15,341 nt of DNA from Candidatus Izemoplasmatales bacterium (GTDB lineage: Bacteria; Bacillota_I; Bacilli_A; Izemoplasmatales; Hujiaoplasmataceae): the NCBI GenBank assembly GCA_028707415.1, contig JAQWBC010000008.1, positions 1 to 15,341 on the forward strand, read 5' to 3'. The notes under the pieces were generated by a model. That model was not told where the DNA came from. It ran no database searches and saw nothing but the letters and a program-made list of their open reading frames with translations. Positions 6,485-13,603 of this stretch are shown here, in pieces. A program made the position numbers and the translations under genes. The stretch's first letter is position 1, and every line of letters starts with the position of its first letter.

Positions 6485-8104
6485 AAAAACGCTTTTACCG
6501 ATAAATTCCCTTAATAAAGAATTGCACGGTACTAGCCAGTCATTGATATCCATGAAGTATTTTAAGAATTTGATTAATCGATTAGCAGTGACATAATATT
6601 CGGAATCGTTGGGAATATGTCTAAGAGCCGATAAAGCATATTTTTTCAAAACACAAATCTCATAGGTTAATTCCGAATTGTAGATAAAATTTGCACTTTC
6701 AATAAATGGATAGATCCATTTATATTCACCACGGCGAACCGATGACCACATGCTTAATGTTTTCTCCGGCGAAGTGTTGCGAAACTGAAGATCGCGGACA
6801 ATCCGTCGTAACAAGCGTAAATCAGTTAAATTAATGGGATTGTTATTATCAATATTGATTTGGGCAAATGGGGAAATATATATCTTAAATTTCTTATCAG
6901 AAGGGATAAATGAAGTAAGTTTATCATTTAAAGCATGGATTCCTTCAATAATAATAGGATTTTTGGTTGTAATGACTTTTGGTTTGTCAAACTTTCGTGC
7001 ATGTTCTTTGAAATCAAAGATTGGTAATGAAACGGGTTTGCCAGCAATTAAGTCGGCAATATTTTGATTGAACAGTTGTAAGTCGAGGGCATTGACATGT
7101 TCAAAGTCGGGTTTTCCAAATTCATCGAATGGAGCTTGTTCAGCAGGAAGATAGTAATTATCAATGGAAATTGGTAGTGGCCGGATCCCGCGTGTCAACA
7201 GTTCGATTTCTAACCGTCGAGAAAAAGTGGTCTTTCCGCTTGAAGATGGCCCCGCAATTGCAATTAAACGGATATTGTCAATATCGCCGGATATGATTTC
7301 ACCAAGGGCACATAATTGATTATTGTGCCTAGTTTCGCACATATTAACGAATTCGACTTCATGATGGCTTTCAATCTTTTTATTGATTTTATAAATCATG
7401 TCCGCATCACAATTAATCGCCCAACTTTCAGCGCGATTAAGGACCCGTAAAAATCGTGGGGAGTCATTAAACTCTGGAATTTGACCGTTGGCTTCAATTC
7501 TCGGGAAACGTGCTAAAAAGCCGGGACTGTAATAGAAAAGTTCAAACTCAGTCAGATATCTCGTGGAAGGAACCATATATCCATACATATAGTTTATATA
7601 GTTGTCACAAACATATATATTTACTTTTTCTTTTCGATATTTTAAGGTTTCGACTTTATCGTCTAAACCCTTACTGTTATAATAGCGACTAATTTTATTA
7701 ATTGTTTCTTTTTTTCGAATAATTGGCAAGTCTTTCTTGATAAGATAATGCATTTCTTCGACGATTCTTGCAATCATAGCGGGATTTACTTCACCATTAA
7801 TTGCCCGACCATATATACCCATCGAAATGCTGTTTGAGAACTTAATCTGTAATTCTGGGTATACCCGAGAAAAGGCCATGCAAATAAGATACCGCATGCT
7901 TGTGGCATATATCCTTGTGGAGTCGATTGAACGATAATCGAGCAATTCCACAGTGGCGTCATAGGTTAATTCAAAAGATAGTTCACGTAAACGGTTATTG
8001 ACTTTCGCGGCATAAAACGGTCCCGCGTACTTTGAAGCGATGTCTTCCAAACGAATGCTTGAAGCATATTGGAATTGATCAGCTCCGATTTTTACTGTGA
8101 TCAC
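6476..8104 (-). CDS. Uridine kinase-like nucleoside kinase with N-terminal TGS/ThrRS-like domains
   Basis: This is a 542-residue fusion. The first 60 or so residues resemble a TGS domain. Residues about 60-220 resemble the second domain of threonyl-tRNA synthetase (SAD-like). Residues about 278-480 form a P-loop kinase of the uridine kinase/phosphoribulokinase family, with Walker A GPSSSGKTT at 285-293, followed by ISIDNYYLP and IIEGIHALND. Proteins of this architecture occur in Bacillota and Thermotogota and are usually annotated as nucleoside kinases. The exact substrate (uridine, cytidine or other) cannot be assigned from the sequence. No aminoacylation motifs of the ThrRS catalytic core are present. 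Translation starts at GTG 8104, with AAGGAGG seven bases upstream. It is monocistronic between its own promoter and terminator, and divergent from the YwaF-like gene. Confidence 0.85.
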   Translation of the reverse strand: MITVKIGADQFQYASSIRLEDIASKYAGPFYAAKVNNRLRELSFELTYDATVELLDYRSIDSTRIYATSMRYLICMAFSRVYPELQIKFSNSISMGIYGRAINGEVNPAMIARIVEEMHYLIKKDLPIIRKKETINKISRYYNSKGLDDKVETLKYRKEKVNIYVCDNYINYMYGYMVPSTRYLTEFELFYYSPGFLARFPRIEANGQIPEFNDSPRFLRVLNRAESWAINCDADMIYKINKKIESHHEVEFVNMCETRHNNQLCALGEIISGDIDNIRLIAIAGPSSSGKTTFSRRLEIELLTRGIRPLPISIDNYYLPAEQAPFDEFGKPDFEHVNALDLQLFNQNIADLIAGKPVSLPIFDFKEHARKFDKPKVITTKNPIIIEGIHALNDKLTSFIPSDKKFKIYISPFAQINIDNNNPINLTDLRLLRRIVRDLQFRNTSPEKTLSMWSSVRRGEYKWIYPFIESANFIYNSELTYEICVLKKYALSALRHIPNDSEYYVTANRLIKFLKYFMDINDWLVPCNSLLREFIGKSVFEH

Positions 8105-8124
8105 GGTGATTCCTCCTTTTTTCT

Positions 8125-8149
8125 TAGTGTAATAATATATTTTACACTA
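8125..8149. promoter_or_regulatory. Perfect inverted repeat over the nucleoside kinase promoter (candidate operator)
   Basis: TAGTGTAA (8125-8132) and TTACACTA (8142-8149) are perfect 8-base arms around a 9-base AT-only centre. The element covers the predicted -10 and start site of the kinase gene, as expected of a dimeric repressor site. I do not recognise the regulator. As RNA, only part of it would be transcribed from the predicted start near 8132, so a DNA operator is likelier than a hairpin. Confidence 0.5.
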
Positions 8150-8166
8150 TTTAAACGAATTTTCAA
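8139..8166 (-). promoter_or_regulatory. Probable promoter of the nucleoside kinase gene
   Basis: The minus strand has TTGAAA (8166-8161), a 16-base spacer and TAAAAT (8144-8139). This places the transcript start near 8132, about 28 bases before the GTG start. It is not a perfect consensus, and the surrounding AT-rich sequence offers alternative -10 elements. Confidence 0.55.
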
Positions 8167-8229
8167 CTGTCTATTTTAAAGAAATGCATTTATTTTGTAA
8201 AGATGGTTTTTTGGCCGATGAAGTTATTG

Positions 8230-8235
8230 TATAAT
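8230..8235 (+). promoter_or_regulatory. -10 element of the YwaF-like gene
   Basis: A perfect TATAAT lies 30 bases before the chosen ATG at 8266. The -35 position holds only a T-rich stretch, so the promoter may be weak or activator-dependent. Confidence 0.5.
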
Positions 8236-8265
8236 AAGATAAAATTAAACTAAGTGAGGAAAACC

Positions 8266-9069
8266 ATGTTTTTAGTTGATTTCTTTTCAAGCGAAGGAAT
8301 GGATTCGATTCCTGATCAATACTTGTTTAAATGGCAACACTTTGTATATTTTGCTGGTTGTCTGCTTTTATTCATCTTTTTTATGAAAGTAATCGATAAT
8401 CGGAATAAAACAGTGCAAAAAATCATCATTTATGGATCATGCATTTTATTATTGATATTTAAATATGGCGGTGAAATAATATTTGTTTGGGAATGGGATA
8501 ACTTTGGAACCATGATAAGCACCGCTTCACATCCTTTTTGGGATGTGCGAACTTTTTTTTCATTTCAAGTGTGTGGAATTAACAATGTGTTATTACCACT
8601 TGTTATCACATTTAATATCAAACCATTAAAAAATTTCGTATATTCAGCTTCCATCATCGGGGGTTTTGCAGTTCTAATATACCCGGTCGGCGTTTTGTTC
8701 GGCGATCCAATTACCATTACTTTCCCATTGCTAAGAACTTTGTTTGTTCATTTCCTATTAGTATTTCTTCCATGTTATTTAATTAAGATTGAGAACTTCC
8801 GATTTGATAAACGATATTGGTATCATTGTTTGATGGGCAGTATCTGCGTTCTTGTTTGGGCGATGGTTGGTAACCTTTTTATTACCCCGGGTGCTAACAA
8901 CATGTTTTTGATGGCTAATCCCTTCGCTAACGGTCCAATCCCCATCGTCAATGTCCTTCCTGATGGTTGGCACGTTATCTTTCTTGTACTACTTTGTGCG
9001 CTTGGCTTTTGGTTAGTCTATCTTATCGCAAATGGGTATGAACGGCATCGAAAACCAATTAAAGCATAA
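8266..9069 (+). CDS. YwaF/TMEM164-like integral membrane protein (TIGR02206-like)
   Basis: This is a 267-residue membrane protein with six or seven hydrophobic segments (around residues 25-43, 54-76, 100-120, 127-146, 157-177, 185-205 and 235-258). The arrangement resembles the YwaF/TMEM164-related family, including a Cys-containing segment before TM3 (FFSFQVCGINN) where the family carries a conserved HxC-type motif, and a VHF histidine later. Human TMEM164 is an acyltransferase, but a similar activity here is only an inference. The ATG at 8266 is chosen over an in-frame GTG at 8254 because GTGAGG, which includes that GTG, forms the ribosome binding site six bases before the ATG. It is the only protein gene on the plus strand and converges on the anti-sigma gene. 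Confidence 0.7.
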   Translation: MFLVDFFSSEGMDSIPDQYLFKWQHFVYFAGCLLLFIFFMKVIDNRNKTVQKIIIYGSCILLLIFKYGGEIIFVWEWDNFGTMISTASHPFWDVRTFFSFQVCGINNVLLPLVITFNIKPLKNFVYSASIIGGFAVLIYPVGVLFGDPITITFPLLRTLFVHFLLVFLPCYLIKIENFRFDKRYWYHCLMGSICVLVWAMVGNLFITPGANNMFLMANPFANGPIPIVNVLPDGWHVIFLVLLCALGFWLVYLIANGYERHRKPIKA

Positions 9070-9105
9070 AAAAAGCACTCTTCTGTAAAAGTGGAAGAGT
9101 GCTTT
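9068..9105. terminator. Strong hairpin terminator shared by two convergent genes
   Basis: AAAGCACTCTTC (9072-9083) and GAAGAGTGCTTT (9094-9105) form a perfect 12-bp stem with a 10-base loop. On the minus strand it is followed by further Ts (9071-9068), which makes an excellent terminator for the anti-sigma gene. On the plus strand the T-tract is short, so termination of the YwaF-like gene is less certain. Confidence 0.88.
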
Positions 9106-9115
9106 AATGAAGACT

Positions 9116-10024
9116 TTATTCGGGGATTCCTTGATATAATGCAAGGAGTTGTGCAACTGGTAAAGCCAGTAACAGGCTTAAATCGGCAACAAGATTATAA
9201 TTGCCATAGCCATTGAAAACGGCGATTGCCATTTGTAATTTGGTTGTCGAAACTTGATATTGCTCTGCCATTGCTAAGAAATCAGTTTCTGATAGGTTCG
9301 TGTATAACAACTCGGTTCGATAATCATCGTTGTTCTCAAAGGAATCGCTTTGGGTACCACTAATAACCCCATTTGGAAACTCTTCAATTGGAACGGCGGT
9401 CGTTATCGCCGAGGAGTCAAAAAAATCTGCTAATGAAGATGAAGACTTAAGCACTAAACCAGAATAGATACTGGATGCAGTATCATTAGAGTGACAATTC
9501 ATAAAATATGATTCAGCCCAAGTCAGATGCGTTGAGATTGTCATTTCAAATTCTTGTTCTACTGCATATGAATCAGCAGAAATACCTAATAATATCAAAT
9601 TATCGGAAGTTGCCGATATGTAATTCAAATCGATAGCCTTGAAATACAATTCTTCTATGATTTCTTCTGCGGTTTTGTTTCCGGTGGAAACGCCTTCGAT
9701 TAAATCCAAGGCTTCTGGATTTAAGGCTTCAATGGCAATAACTCGATGAAAATAATTCATTTTGATAGCTACAGAGGGGTTAATATCTAAGGTAATTGTG
9801 GCTTTGGTTAATGTCCCCATTAATAATGTGGTTGTTAAAAAGAAAAGAAAAATTGCAGAAGCAAATGTTAAAATCATTCGTGACCAAGAGAAGTTATTAA
9901 CTTTTGTCGAATGTGAACTATCAAAGATAAATGCTTGTTTTGCATCGTTGATAAAAGCCTCATTTTGAGGAGTAGGTAGATGAACATTATTTTGGATTAC
10001 TTGCTTAAAGTCTGAAATTTTCAT
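9116..10024 (-). CDS. RsgI-like transmembrane anti-sigma factor
   Basis: This 302-residue protein has a cytoplasmic N-terminus of about 48 residues, one membrane segment at about 50-70, and a large extracellular part. Just after the membrane, ATITLDINPSVAIKMNYFHR (75-94) followed by VIAIEALNPEALDLIEG matches the beta-rich juxtamembrane domain of RsgI-type anti-sigma factors. The extracellular remainder is Ser/Thr/Asp-rich and I do not recognise it. The ATG at 10024 lies one base after the sigma gene's stop, and its AAGGAGGAG ribosome binding site lies within the last sigma codons. This gives tight coupling and supports sigma/anti-sigma pairing. The N-terminus is short and shows no HxxxCxxC zinc motif. 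Signalling by regulated proteolysis is plausible from family knowledge but not visible here. Confidence 0.75.
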   Translation of the reverse strand: MKISDFKQVIQNNVHLPTPQNEAFINDAKQAFIFDSSHSTKVNNFSWSRMILTFASAIFLFFLTTTLLMGTLTKATITLDINPSVAIKMNYFHRVIAIEALNPEALDLIEGVSTGNKTAEEIIEELYFKAIDLNYISATSDNLILLGISADSYAVEQEFEMTISTHLTWAESYFMNCHSNDTASSIYSGLVLKSSSSLADFFDSSAITTAVPIEEFPNGVISGTQSDSFENNDDYRTELLYTNLSETDFLAMAEQYQVSTTKLQMAIAVFNGYGNYNLVADLSLLLALPVAQLLALYQGIPE

Positions 10025-10025
10025 G

Positions 10026-10553
10026 TTACTCCTCCTTAATTGCTTCCCGAATTTTCTTGAGGGCTTTGGCATAAGTCCAAGTGATTGTTCCGATTGGTTT
10101 TGATAAAACCAGAGAAATTTCTTTATGTGTCATATTGGAAATGTTGTACAGCAAAACAACATTTTTTTCTAGTGGGTCAAGAACGGATAATGCACGCTCA
10201 ATTAATTCTTTTTTTTCCGCGTTAATCTCAATACATCCAGTAAAAGCCATTTCGTAATTTTGTTCGAGATTATCTGTATATTGCACTCGTTTCCTTGACT
10301 TATATTCATTTATAGCCAAATTCTTGGCGATCGTGATTAGATATGCCAAAAAATTCTTTTCATGGTAACTTTGGGGACTTTTCATGAACTTTATGTAAGT
10401 GTCCTGCATAATGTCTTCTGCCAGGCTTTGATCTTTAAGAATTCCCAGAGCTGAATAAAAGACTGCTTTATGGGTTATTTCATAAATCTGATCGAAAGCA
10501 TCGACATTTCCTTCTTGCAGAGCTCTTACGAGGACATTCAGACTTTCTCTCAT
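10026..10553 (-). CDS. ECF-type RNA polymerase sigma factor
   Basis: This is a 175-residue sigma-70 family protein with only regions 2 and 4, the hallmark of extracytoplasmic function sigma factors. Region 2 spans about residues 10-90 and includes the core-binding AEDIMQDTYIKFM stretch and ITIAKNLAINEYKSRKR. Region 4 spans about 115-170, with LDPLEKNVVLLYNISNMTHK and a helix-turn-helix ending in GTITWTYAKALKKIREAI. The ATG has GAGGTG upstream. It lies directly before the RsgI-like anti-sigma gene, separated by one base, so its activity is probably gated by that membrane protein. The regulon is unknown. Autoregulation is common in such pairs, but I could not identify a convincing ECF-type promoter in the 155-base gap upstream. 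Confidence 0.9.
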   Translation of the reverse strand: MRESLNVLVRALQEGNVDAFDQIYEITHKAVFYSALGILKDQSLAEDIMQDTYIKFMKSPQSYHEKNFLAYLITIAKNLAINEYKSRKRVQYTDNLEQNYEMAFTGCIEINAEKKELIERALSVLDPLEKNVVLLYNISNMTHKEISLVLSKPIGTITWTYAKALKKIREAIKEE

Positions 10554-10687
10554 GATGGCACCTCAATATATATATATTTTACCATCATCAGAACATAAAA
10601 TCTATTGATTCCCAATTTCCTTTCATATATATAAACAATTGAGATGCACTTTTTATTGCAATTTTCTTATATATTGTCAATGTAAAT

Positions 10688-10706
10688 AAAAAAAGGCTTT
10701 CGCCTT
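10688..10706 (-). terminator. Intrinsic terminator after the DUF2188 gene
   Basis: On the minus strand AAGGC (10706-10702), loop GAAA and GCCTT (10697-10693) form a short GNRA-closed stem followed by five Ts (10692-10688). It ends the membrane protein/radical SAM/DUF2188 cassette just before the sigma gene region. Confidence 0.82.
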
Positions 10707-10708
10707 AT

Positions 10709-11389
10709 TTATAATGGGTTATTTTTGCTTATTTTTCCATCACGCTTATGAACAACAATTCCGACATTTTGTGTTAACGCTTTGATTGTTGCCCAACTTA
10801 CAGCTTCCCTTTGAGTTTCTAAAACACGCATTACTATGTCCGAACCTTCGCGTTTAACATACCATTTCCCATCAGCACGATACATAACGTGATATTTACC
10901 GAGCATCTTCTTGGGTTTTGGTTTCGAAATGGGTTCTATTTTTTCGTCGCTTACTTTGTTTTTTGTTTCACTCGGTTCTTCAGTATTCACCGTTGATTCC
11001 AGTGGCTTGAGATCAAGAGAATCAGGATCAAGCGAATCTGAATCAAATGGCAAAGCTTGATCTGCAGGATCAATTGCGGGGCTGAGAATCGTATTGGATT
11101 TATCGATAATTGATAATGCAATTGGATCTGGCAATTCATGGGATTCATTAACGGTATCAGCAAGTATTTCTGCTTCATTATCTGAAGGTTGTTGAAAATT
11201 GTTAGTCTTTGGAAGCTTAATGGTAGATGAGATATCATTTTGATCAACCGTCGGAGTTTCAACTGACCGACTTTGGTGATTAAAAATAGCAGAAATGATG
11301 ATGATAATAACTAGAGATCCTAAAACAATTAAAAGGTAAATCCAGTACTCAAGAATGAACTTCAAAATGTCAGTAATCACATGCTTCAC
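10709..11389 (-). CDS. Membrane-anchored DUF2188 protein
   Basis: This 226-residue protein has one N-terminal membrane segment (about 13-35). An acidic, Ser/Pro/Asp-rich linker follows (about 40-155, containing the local repeat DSDSLDPDSLDL), then a Lys/Pro stretch. The C-terminal domain (about 164-220) reads KYHVMYRADGKWYVKREGSD, then ETQREAV and VVHKRDGKI. That fits the small DUF2188 domain, usually a stand-alone protein of about 60-80 residues with unknown function. The linker would hold the domain away from the membrane; its topology (inside or outside) is unclear. The ATG has AAAGGAAG eight bases upstream. It follows the radical SAM gene after a 29-base gap and shares the terminator at 10688-10706, so it is probably the last gene of that operon. 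Confidence 0.75.
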   Translation of the reverse strand: MKHVITDILKFILEYWIYLLIVLGSLVIIIIISAIFNHQSRSVETPTVDQNDISSTIKLPKTNNFQQPSDNEAEILADTVNESHELPDPIALSIIDKSNTILSPAIDPADQALPFDSDSLDPDSLDLKPLESTVNTEEPSETKNKVSDEKIEPISKPKPKKMLGKYHVMYRADGKWYVKREGSDIVMRVLETQREAVSWATIKALTQNVGIVVHKRDGKISKNNPL

Positions 11390-11418
11390 TTCCTTTCATG
11401 AATAACTGTCAAAGACCT

Positions 11419-12309
11419 TTAAAATAATTTCATTTGGATAGTTTTAGTGGGTTTGACAAGTTGCACGATTTCTTTCATACCATAGCGTATTTTTTGTTTT
11501 TTGCATTCAATGACAAAAGCCTTTTTAAGTTTAGGAGCATCTGGGGAGATACATGATGTTTTACTGCCGAAAACATCCATAAATACATTTTTCAATCCGG
11601 GGAACTCTTTTTCAATCATTTCAAAGAAATACGATCGTTGCCGATCACGTAAAGTAATTCCAAAAGCGGGATAGATGAATTTTGCTCCGGCATTTTTCGC
11701 AGCACGAATGATACTTTCGATATTCTGCACTGTATCATTTATAAAAGGAATAATCGGCATCATTTTAATACCACAGGTTATCCCCTCTTGGGAAAGTCGA
11801 GAAACGAGTTTGAATCTTTCACTTGGTTTAGGTGCTTTTGGTTCCAACTTTGCGGCAACTTGCTCATTCATTGTCGTTATCGTAACCATAACGAAAACTG
11901 GAGAATGATTTTGAATTCGCTTTAAAATGTCGATATCGCGAATTACAAGATCATTTTCAGTAGTTAAAGCTACTCCAAGTTCAGAGTCATCAATAATTTC
12001 CAAAGCCTGTCTTGTCAATTGTTCATTGCTCTCTATCAAATTGTAAGGATCAGTCGAAGACCCGATAGATACAATTTGATGTTTTGGTTTTCGATGCAAT
12101 TCACGGCTAAGAACTTCAATGGTATTGGTTTTAAAAGTGATATTATCAAAATTATTATTCAAAGTACTGTCATTGCGAGATTCACAATAAATACATCCGT
12201 TTGAACAACCGTGATAAAGATTGGCATGCATGTCAATGCCAAACCAACGAGAAGCGTTTTTGGCAGGGTATATTATTTGTTTAGCAATAGCATTTTTTTC
12301 AATTGACAT
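11419..12309 (-). CDS. SPL-family radical SAM protein
   Basis: This is a 296-residue radical SAM enzyme with the CX3CX2C cluster motif in LYHGCSNGCIYC (Cys35, 39, 42), followed by SIGSSTDPYNLIE, the 'TDPY' motif of the spore photoproduct lyase-like family (COG1533). Later motifs include LTTENDLVIRDIDIL and KMMPIIPFINDT. It should bind a 4Fe-4S cluster and S-adenosylmethionine. The substrate is unknown, and a true spore photoproduct lyase role is not supported by the sequence alone. Two nearby ATGs exist. The one at 12309 is chosen because AGGAGG (12323-12318) is 8 bases away, against 2 bases for the ATG at 12315. That ribosome binding site overlaps the stop of the upstream membrane gene, so the two genes are likely coupled. 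Confidence 0.87.
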   Translation of the reverse strand: MSIEKNAIAKQIIYPAKNASRWFGIDMHANLYHGCSNGCIYCESRNDSTLNNNFDNITFKTNTIEVLSRELHRKPKHQIVSIGSSTDPYNLIESNEQLTRQALEIIDDSELGVALTTENDLVIRDIDILKRIQNHSPVFVMVTITTMNEQVAAKLEPKAPKPSERFKLVSRLSQEGITCGIKMMPIIPFINDTVQNIESIIRAAKNAGAKFIYPAFGITLRDRQRSYFFEMIEKEFPGLKNVFMDVFGSKTSCISPDAPKLKKAFVIECKKQKIRYGMKEIVQLVKPTKTIQMKLF

Positions 12310-12321
12310 ACGCATACCCTC

Positions 12322-12849
12322 CTAAAAACGCCAAATTATGGCGATAAATATTGATGCACAAATTGTCCATATATAACAGTGCCAAAAAGAAATATGAATA
12401 TGATCATGGATGAATTTTTCTGTTTCTTTGATGATCTTATTGATCTCACGATGTTTATTGCTCTGGAAGGTTACCAAAAATGGTGTTTTTGATGAATATA
12501 TAATTTCTCGTTCATCTAGACCATAGTTTTTGCAGCATTCAATGAGAAAAGTGTTAATCATCGAAAAACTATTAGGAAAGACATTGATTAACAAATAATA
12601 ATCACGTTTTTTCCAACGAAGGATACCCCTAATTACTGTGGCGATGAGGAATGTTGATCCAATAATGATTGTTAATTCGAGATAGTTCATGACATCAAAA
12701 TAAAAAGAAAGAGTAATCAAAATCAAAGCAATCAAAAAGAGATTAACGACATTTAAAGTCATCTGTTGTTTCAACCAAGGATTGATAGCGAAGTAGACGA
12801 TTCCCACTGTTACAATCAACTCGGGAAGAATATTCAGAAATTCAATCAT
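12322..12849 (-). CDS. Unknown four-segment membrane protein
   Basis: I do not recognise this 175-residue protein. It has hydrophobic segments at about 8-26, 33-51 and 57-76, a soluble stretch of about 75 residues, and a final membrane segment at 154-172. The soluble part carries basic residues (WKKRDYY) after segment 3, the CCKNYG pair of cysteines, and a His-containing HDHIHISFWH motif before segment 4. The ATG has GAGGTG upstream and follows an extended -10 promoter. It is the first gene of a probable operon with the SPL-family radical SAM gene, which begins 12 bases after its stop, and the DUF2188 gene. A role alongside those two is only suggested by position. Confidence 0.7.
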   Translation of the reverse strand: MIEFLNILPELIVTVGIVYFAINPWLKQQMTLNVVNLFLIALILITLSFYFDVMNYLELTIIIGSTFLIATVIRGILRWKKRDYYLLINVFPNSFSMINTFLIECCKNYGLDEREIIYSSKTPFLVTFQSNKHREINKIIKETEKFIHDHIHISFWHCYIWTICASIFIAIIWRF

Positions 12850-12880
12850 GGCACACCTCGATAACTGCTAACTCTATTTA

Positions 12881-12889
12881 ATTATACCA
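12881..12889 (-). promoter_or_regulatory. Extended -10 promoter of the membrane protein/radical SAM/DUF2188 cassette
   Basis: The minus strand reads TGGTATAAT (12889-12881), a TGn-extended perfect -10, with no good -35. The transcript would begin near 12874, about 25 bases before the ATG at 12849. Confidence 0.6.
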
Positions 12890-12917
12890 TAGAACACCTA
12901 GTTACGAAATGATTATT

Positions 12918-13463
12918 TCATTGTAGATAGGGTTCGATTTTTGCTAGTAAATCGGCAATTGGGTATGCCTTATCGATGTTTAAAACGGGCTTATCAATGT
13001 TTTCTATCCAAGCTAAATGTTGTTCCTTGCTACGCCTTGAACCATCGCCAGTGTCGTATTTTGACGCCCAATCAAGAAAATCCTCATGCATTTTGTACAT
13101 GTCGCCGTTTGGTGAAATGCGATTACCAAAACGTTTTGATTCCCGGTCGCGAATCCATTTTAAGCGAGTAGTTACCGGAAGATGCATATACACATATAAA
13201 TCAATTTGTCCTTTCAAAAAATCTCCCCATCCAAAAAACTGACCAGAGATAACATTATATTCGTGTTCAGCAAGTTGATTTTTAATTATCATTTTGCTTT
13301 CGGCAACGGTTCTCTTGATAGTGAAAGGCGGATCGGTTTTTATCCATAATGCATCATCGGTATCAATATGTTGGTATCCAAATTTTTCTGAGATGGCACG
13401 AGCGAAAGTAGTTGCGCCGGAACCGGAAGCTCCAAAAATATGAATTGTTTTTACTGTAGCCAT
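12918..13463 (-). CDS. Adenylate kinase-like P-loop protein with a lysine-less Walker A
   Basis: This is a 181-residue P-loop protein of the small AAA/adenylate-kinase-like group often annotated in Bacillota as 'AAA family ATPase'. The Walker A motif reads GASGSGATT (residues 11-19), with Ala where most kinases have Lys. Other members of this group that I know have Thr there, so the change is a family trait rather than damage. Further features are YQHIDTDDALW (about 31-41), ISGQFFGWGD in the middle, and a basic, LID-like RDRESKRFGNRI. It is probably cytosolic with a nucleotide or nucleoside-like substrate, which remains unassigned. Upstream of the ATG is GGAAAGG, and a TTGAAA-17-TAAAAT promoter lies at 13509-13537. 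It appears monocistronic; I saw no strong terminator after it. Confidence 0.75.
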   Translation of the reverse strand: MATVKTIHIFGASGSGATTFARAISEKFGYQHIDTDDALWIKTDPPFTIKRTVAESKMIIKNQLAEHEYNVISGQFFGWGDFLKGQIDLYVYMHLPVTTRLKWIRDRESKRFGNRISPNGDMYKMHEDFLDWASKYDTGDGSRRSKEQHLAWIENIDKPVLNIDKAYPIADLLAKIEPYLQ

Positions 13464-13508
13464 TGTGGTTTAGCCTTTCCATAGGAATGATAATATCTAT
13501 GCTTTATT

Positions 13509-13537
13509 ATTTTACCAAATTATCAATGGTTTTTCAA
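13509..13537 (-). promoter_or_regulatory. Promoter of the adenylate kinase-like gene
   Basis: The minus strand has TTGAAA (13537-13532), a 17-base spacer and TAAAAT (13514-13509), with an expected start near 13502, about 39 bases before the ATG. Confidence 0.65.
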
Positions 13538-13571
13538 TTAAAAATAGTAATTGGATATGAATCTGCAAACG

Positions 13572-13597
13572 AAAAAAAAAGTCTATTTCTAGACTTT
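13572..13597 (-). terminator. Intrinsic terminator of the infC-rpmI-rplT operon
   Basis: On the minus strand AAAGTCTA (13597-13590), loop GAAA and TAGACTTT (13585-13578) form an 8-bp stem followed by six more Ts, seven bases downstream of the rplT stop. Confidence 0.9.
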
Positions 13598-13603
13598 GTT
13601 TTT

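Noticed and set aside
6295..6486. 63-codon minus-strand open frame upstream of and overlapping the TSCPD gene
   Set aside because: It crosses the kinase terminator and the operon promoter, which lie within it, and resembles no family.
10554..10687. Possible ECF-type autoregulatory promoter, or a TTGACA-based promoter, upstream of the sigma gene
   Set aside because: TTGACA at 10680-10675 has no good -10 at the right spacing, and no GGAAC/TGAAAC with a CGTC-like partner is convincing. The region is AT-repeat-rich, so matches are expected by chance.
10987..11262. 91-codon minus-strand open frame within the DUF2188 gene
   Set aside because: It is an alternative frame of the low-complexity linker, with no independent start signal or recognisable domain.
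12905..12919. GAAAT-GATT-ATTTC inverted repeat at the end of the adenylate kinase-like gene as its terminator
   Set aside because: The stem is only five AT-rich pairs and has no T-tract on the minus strand.
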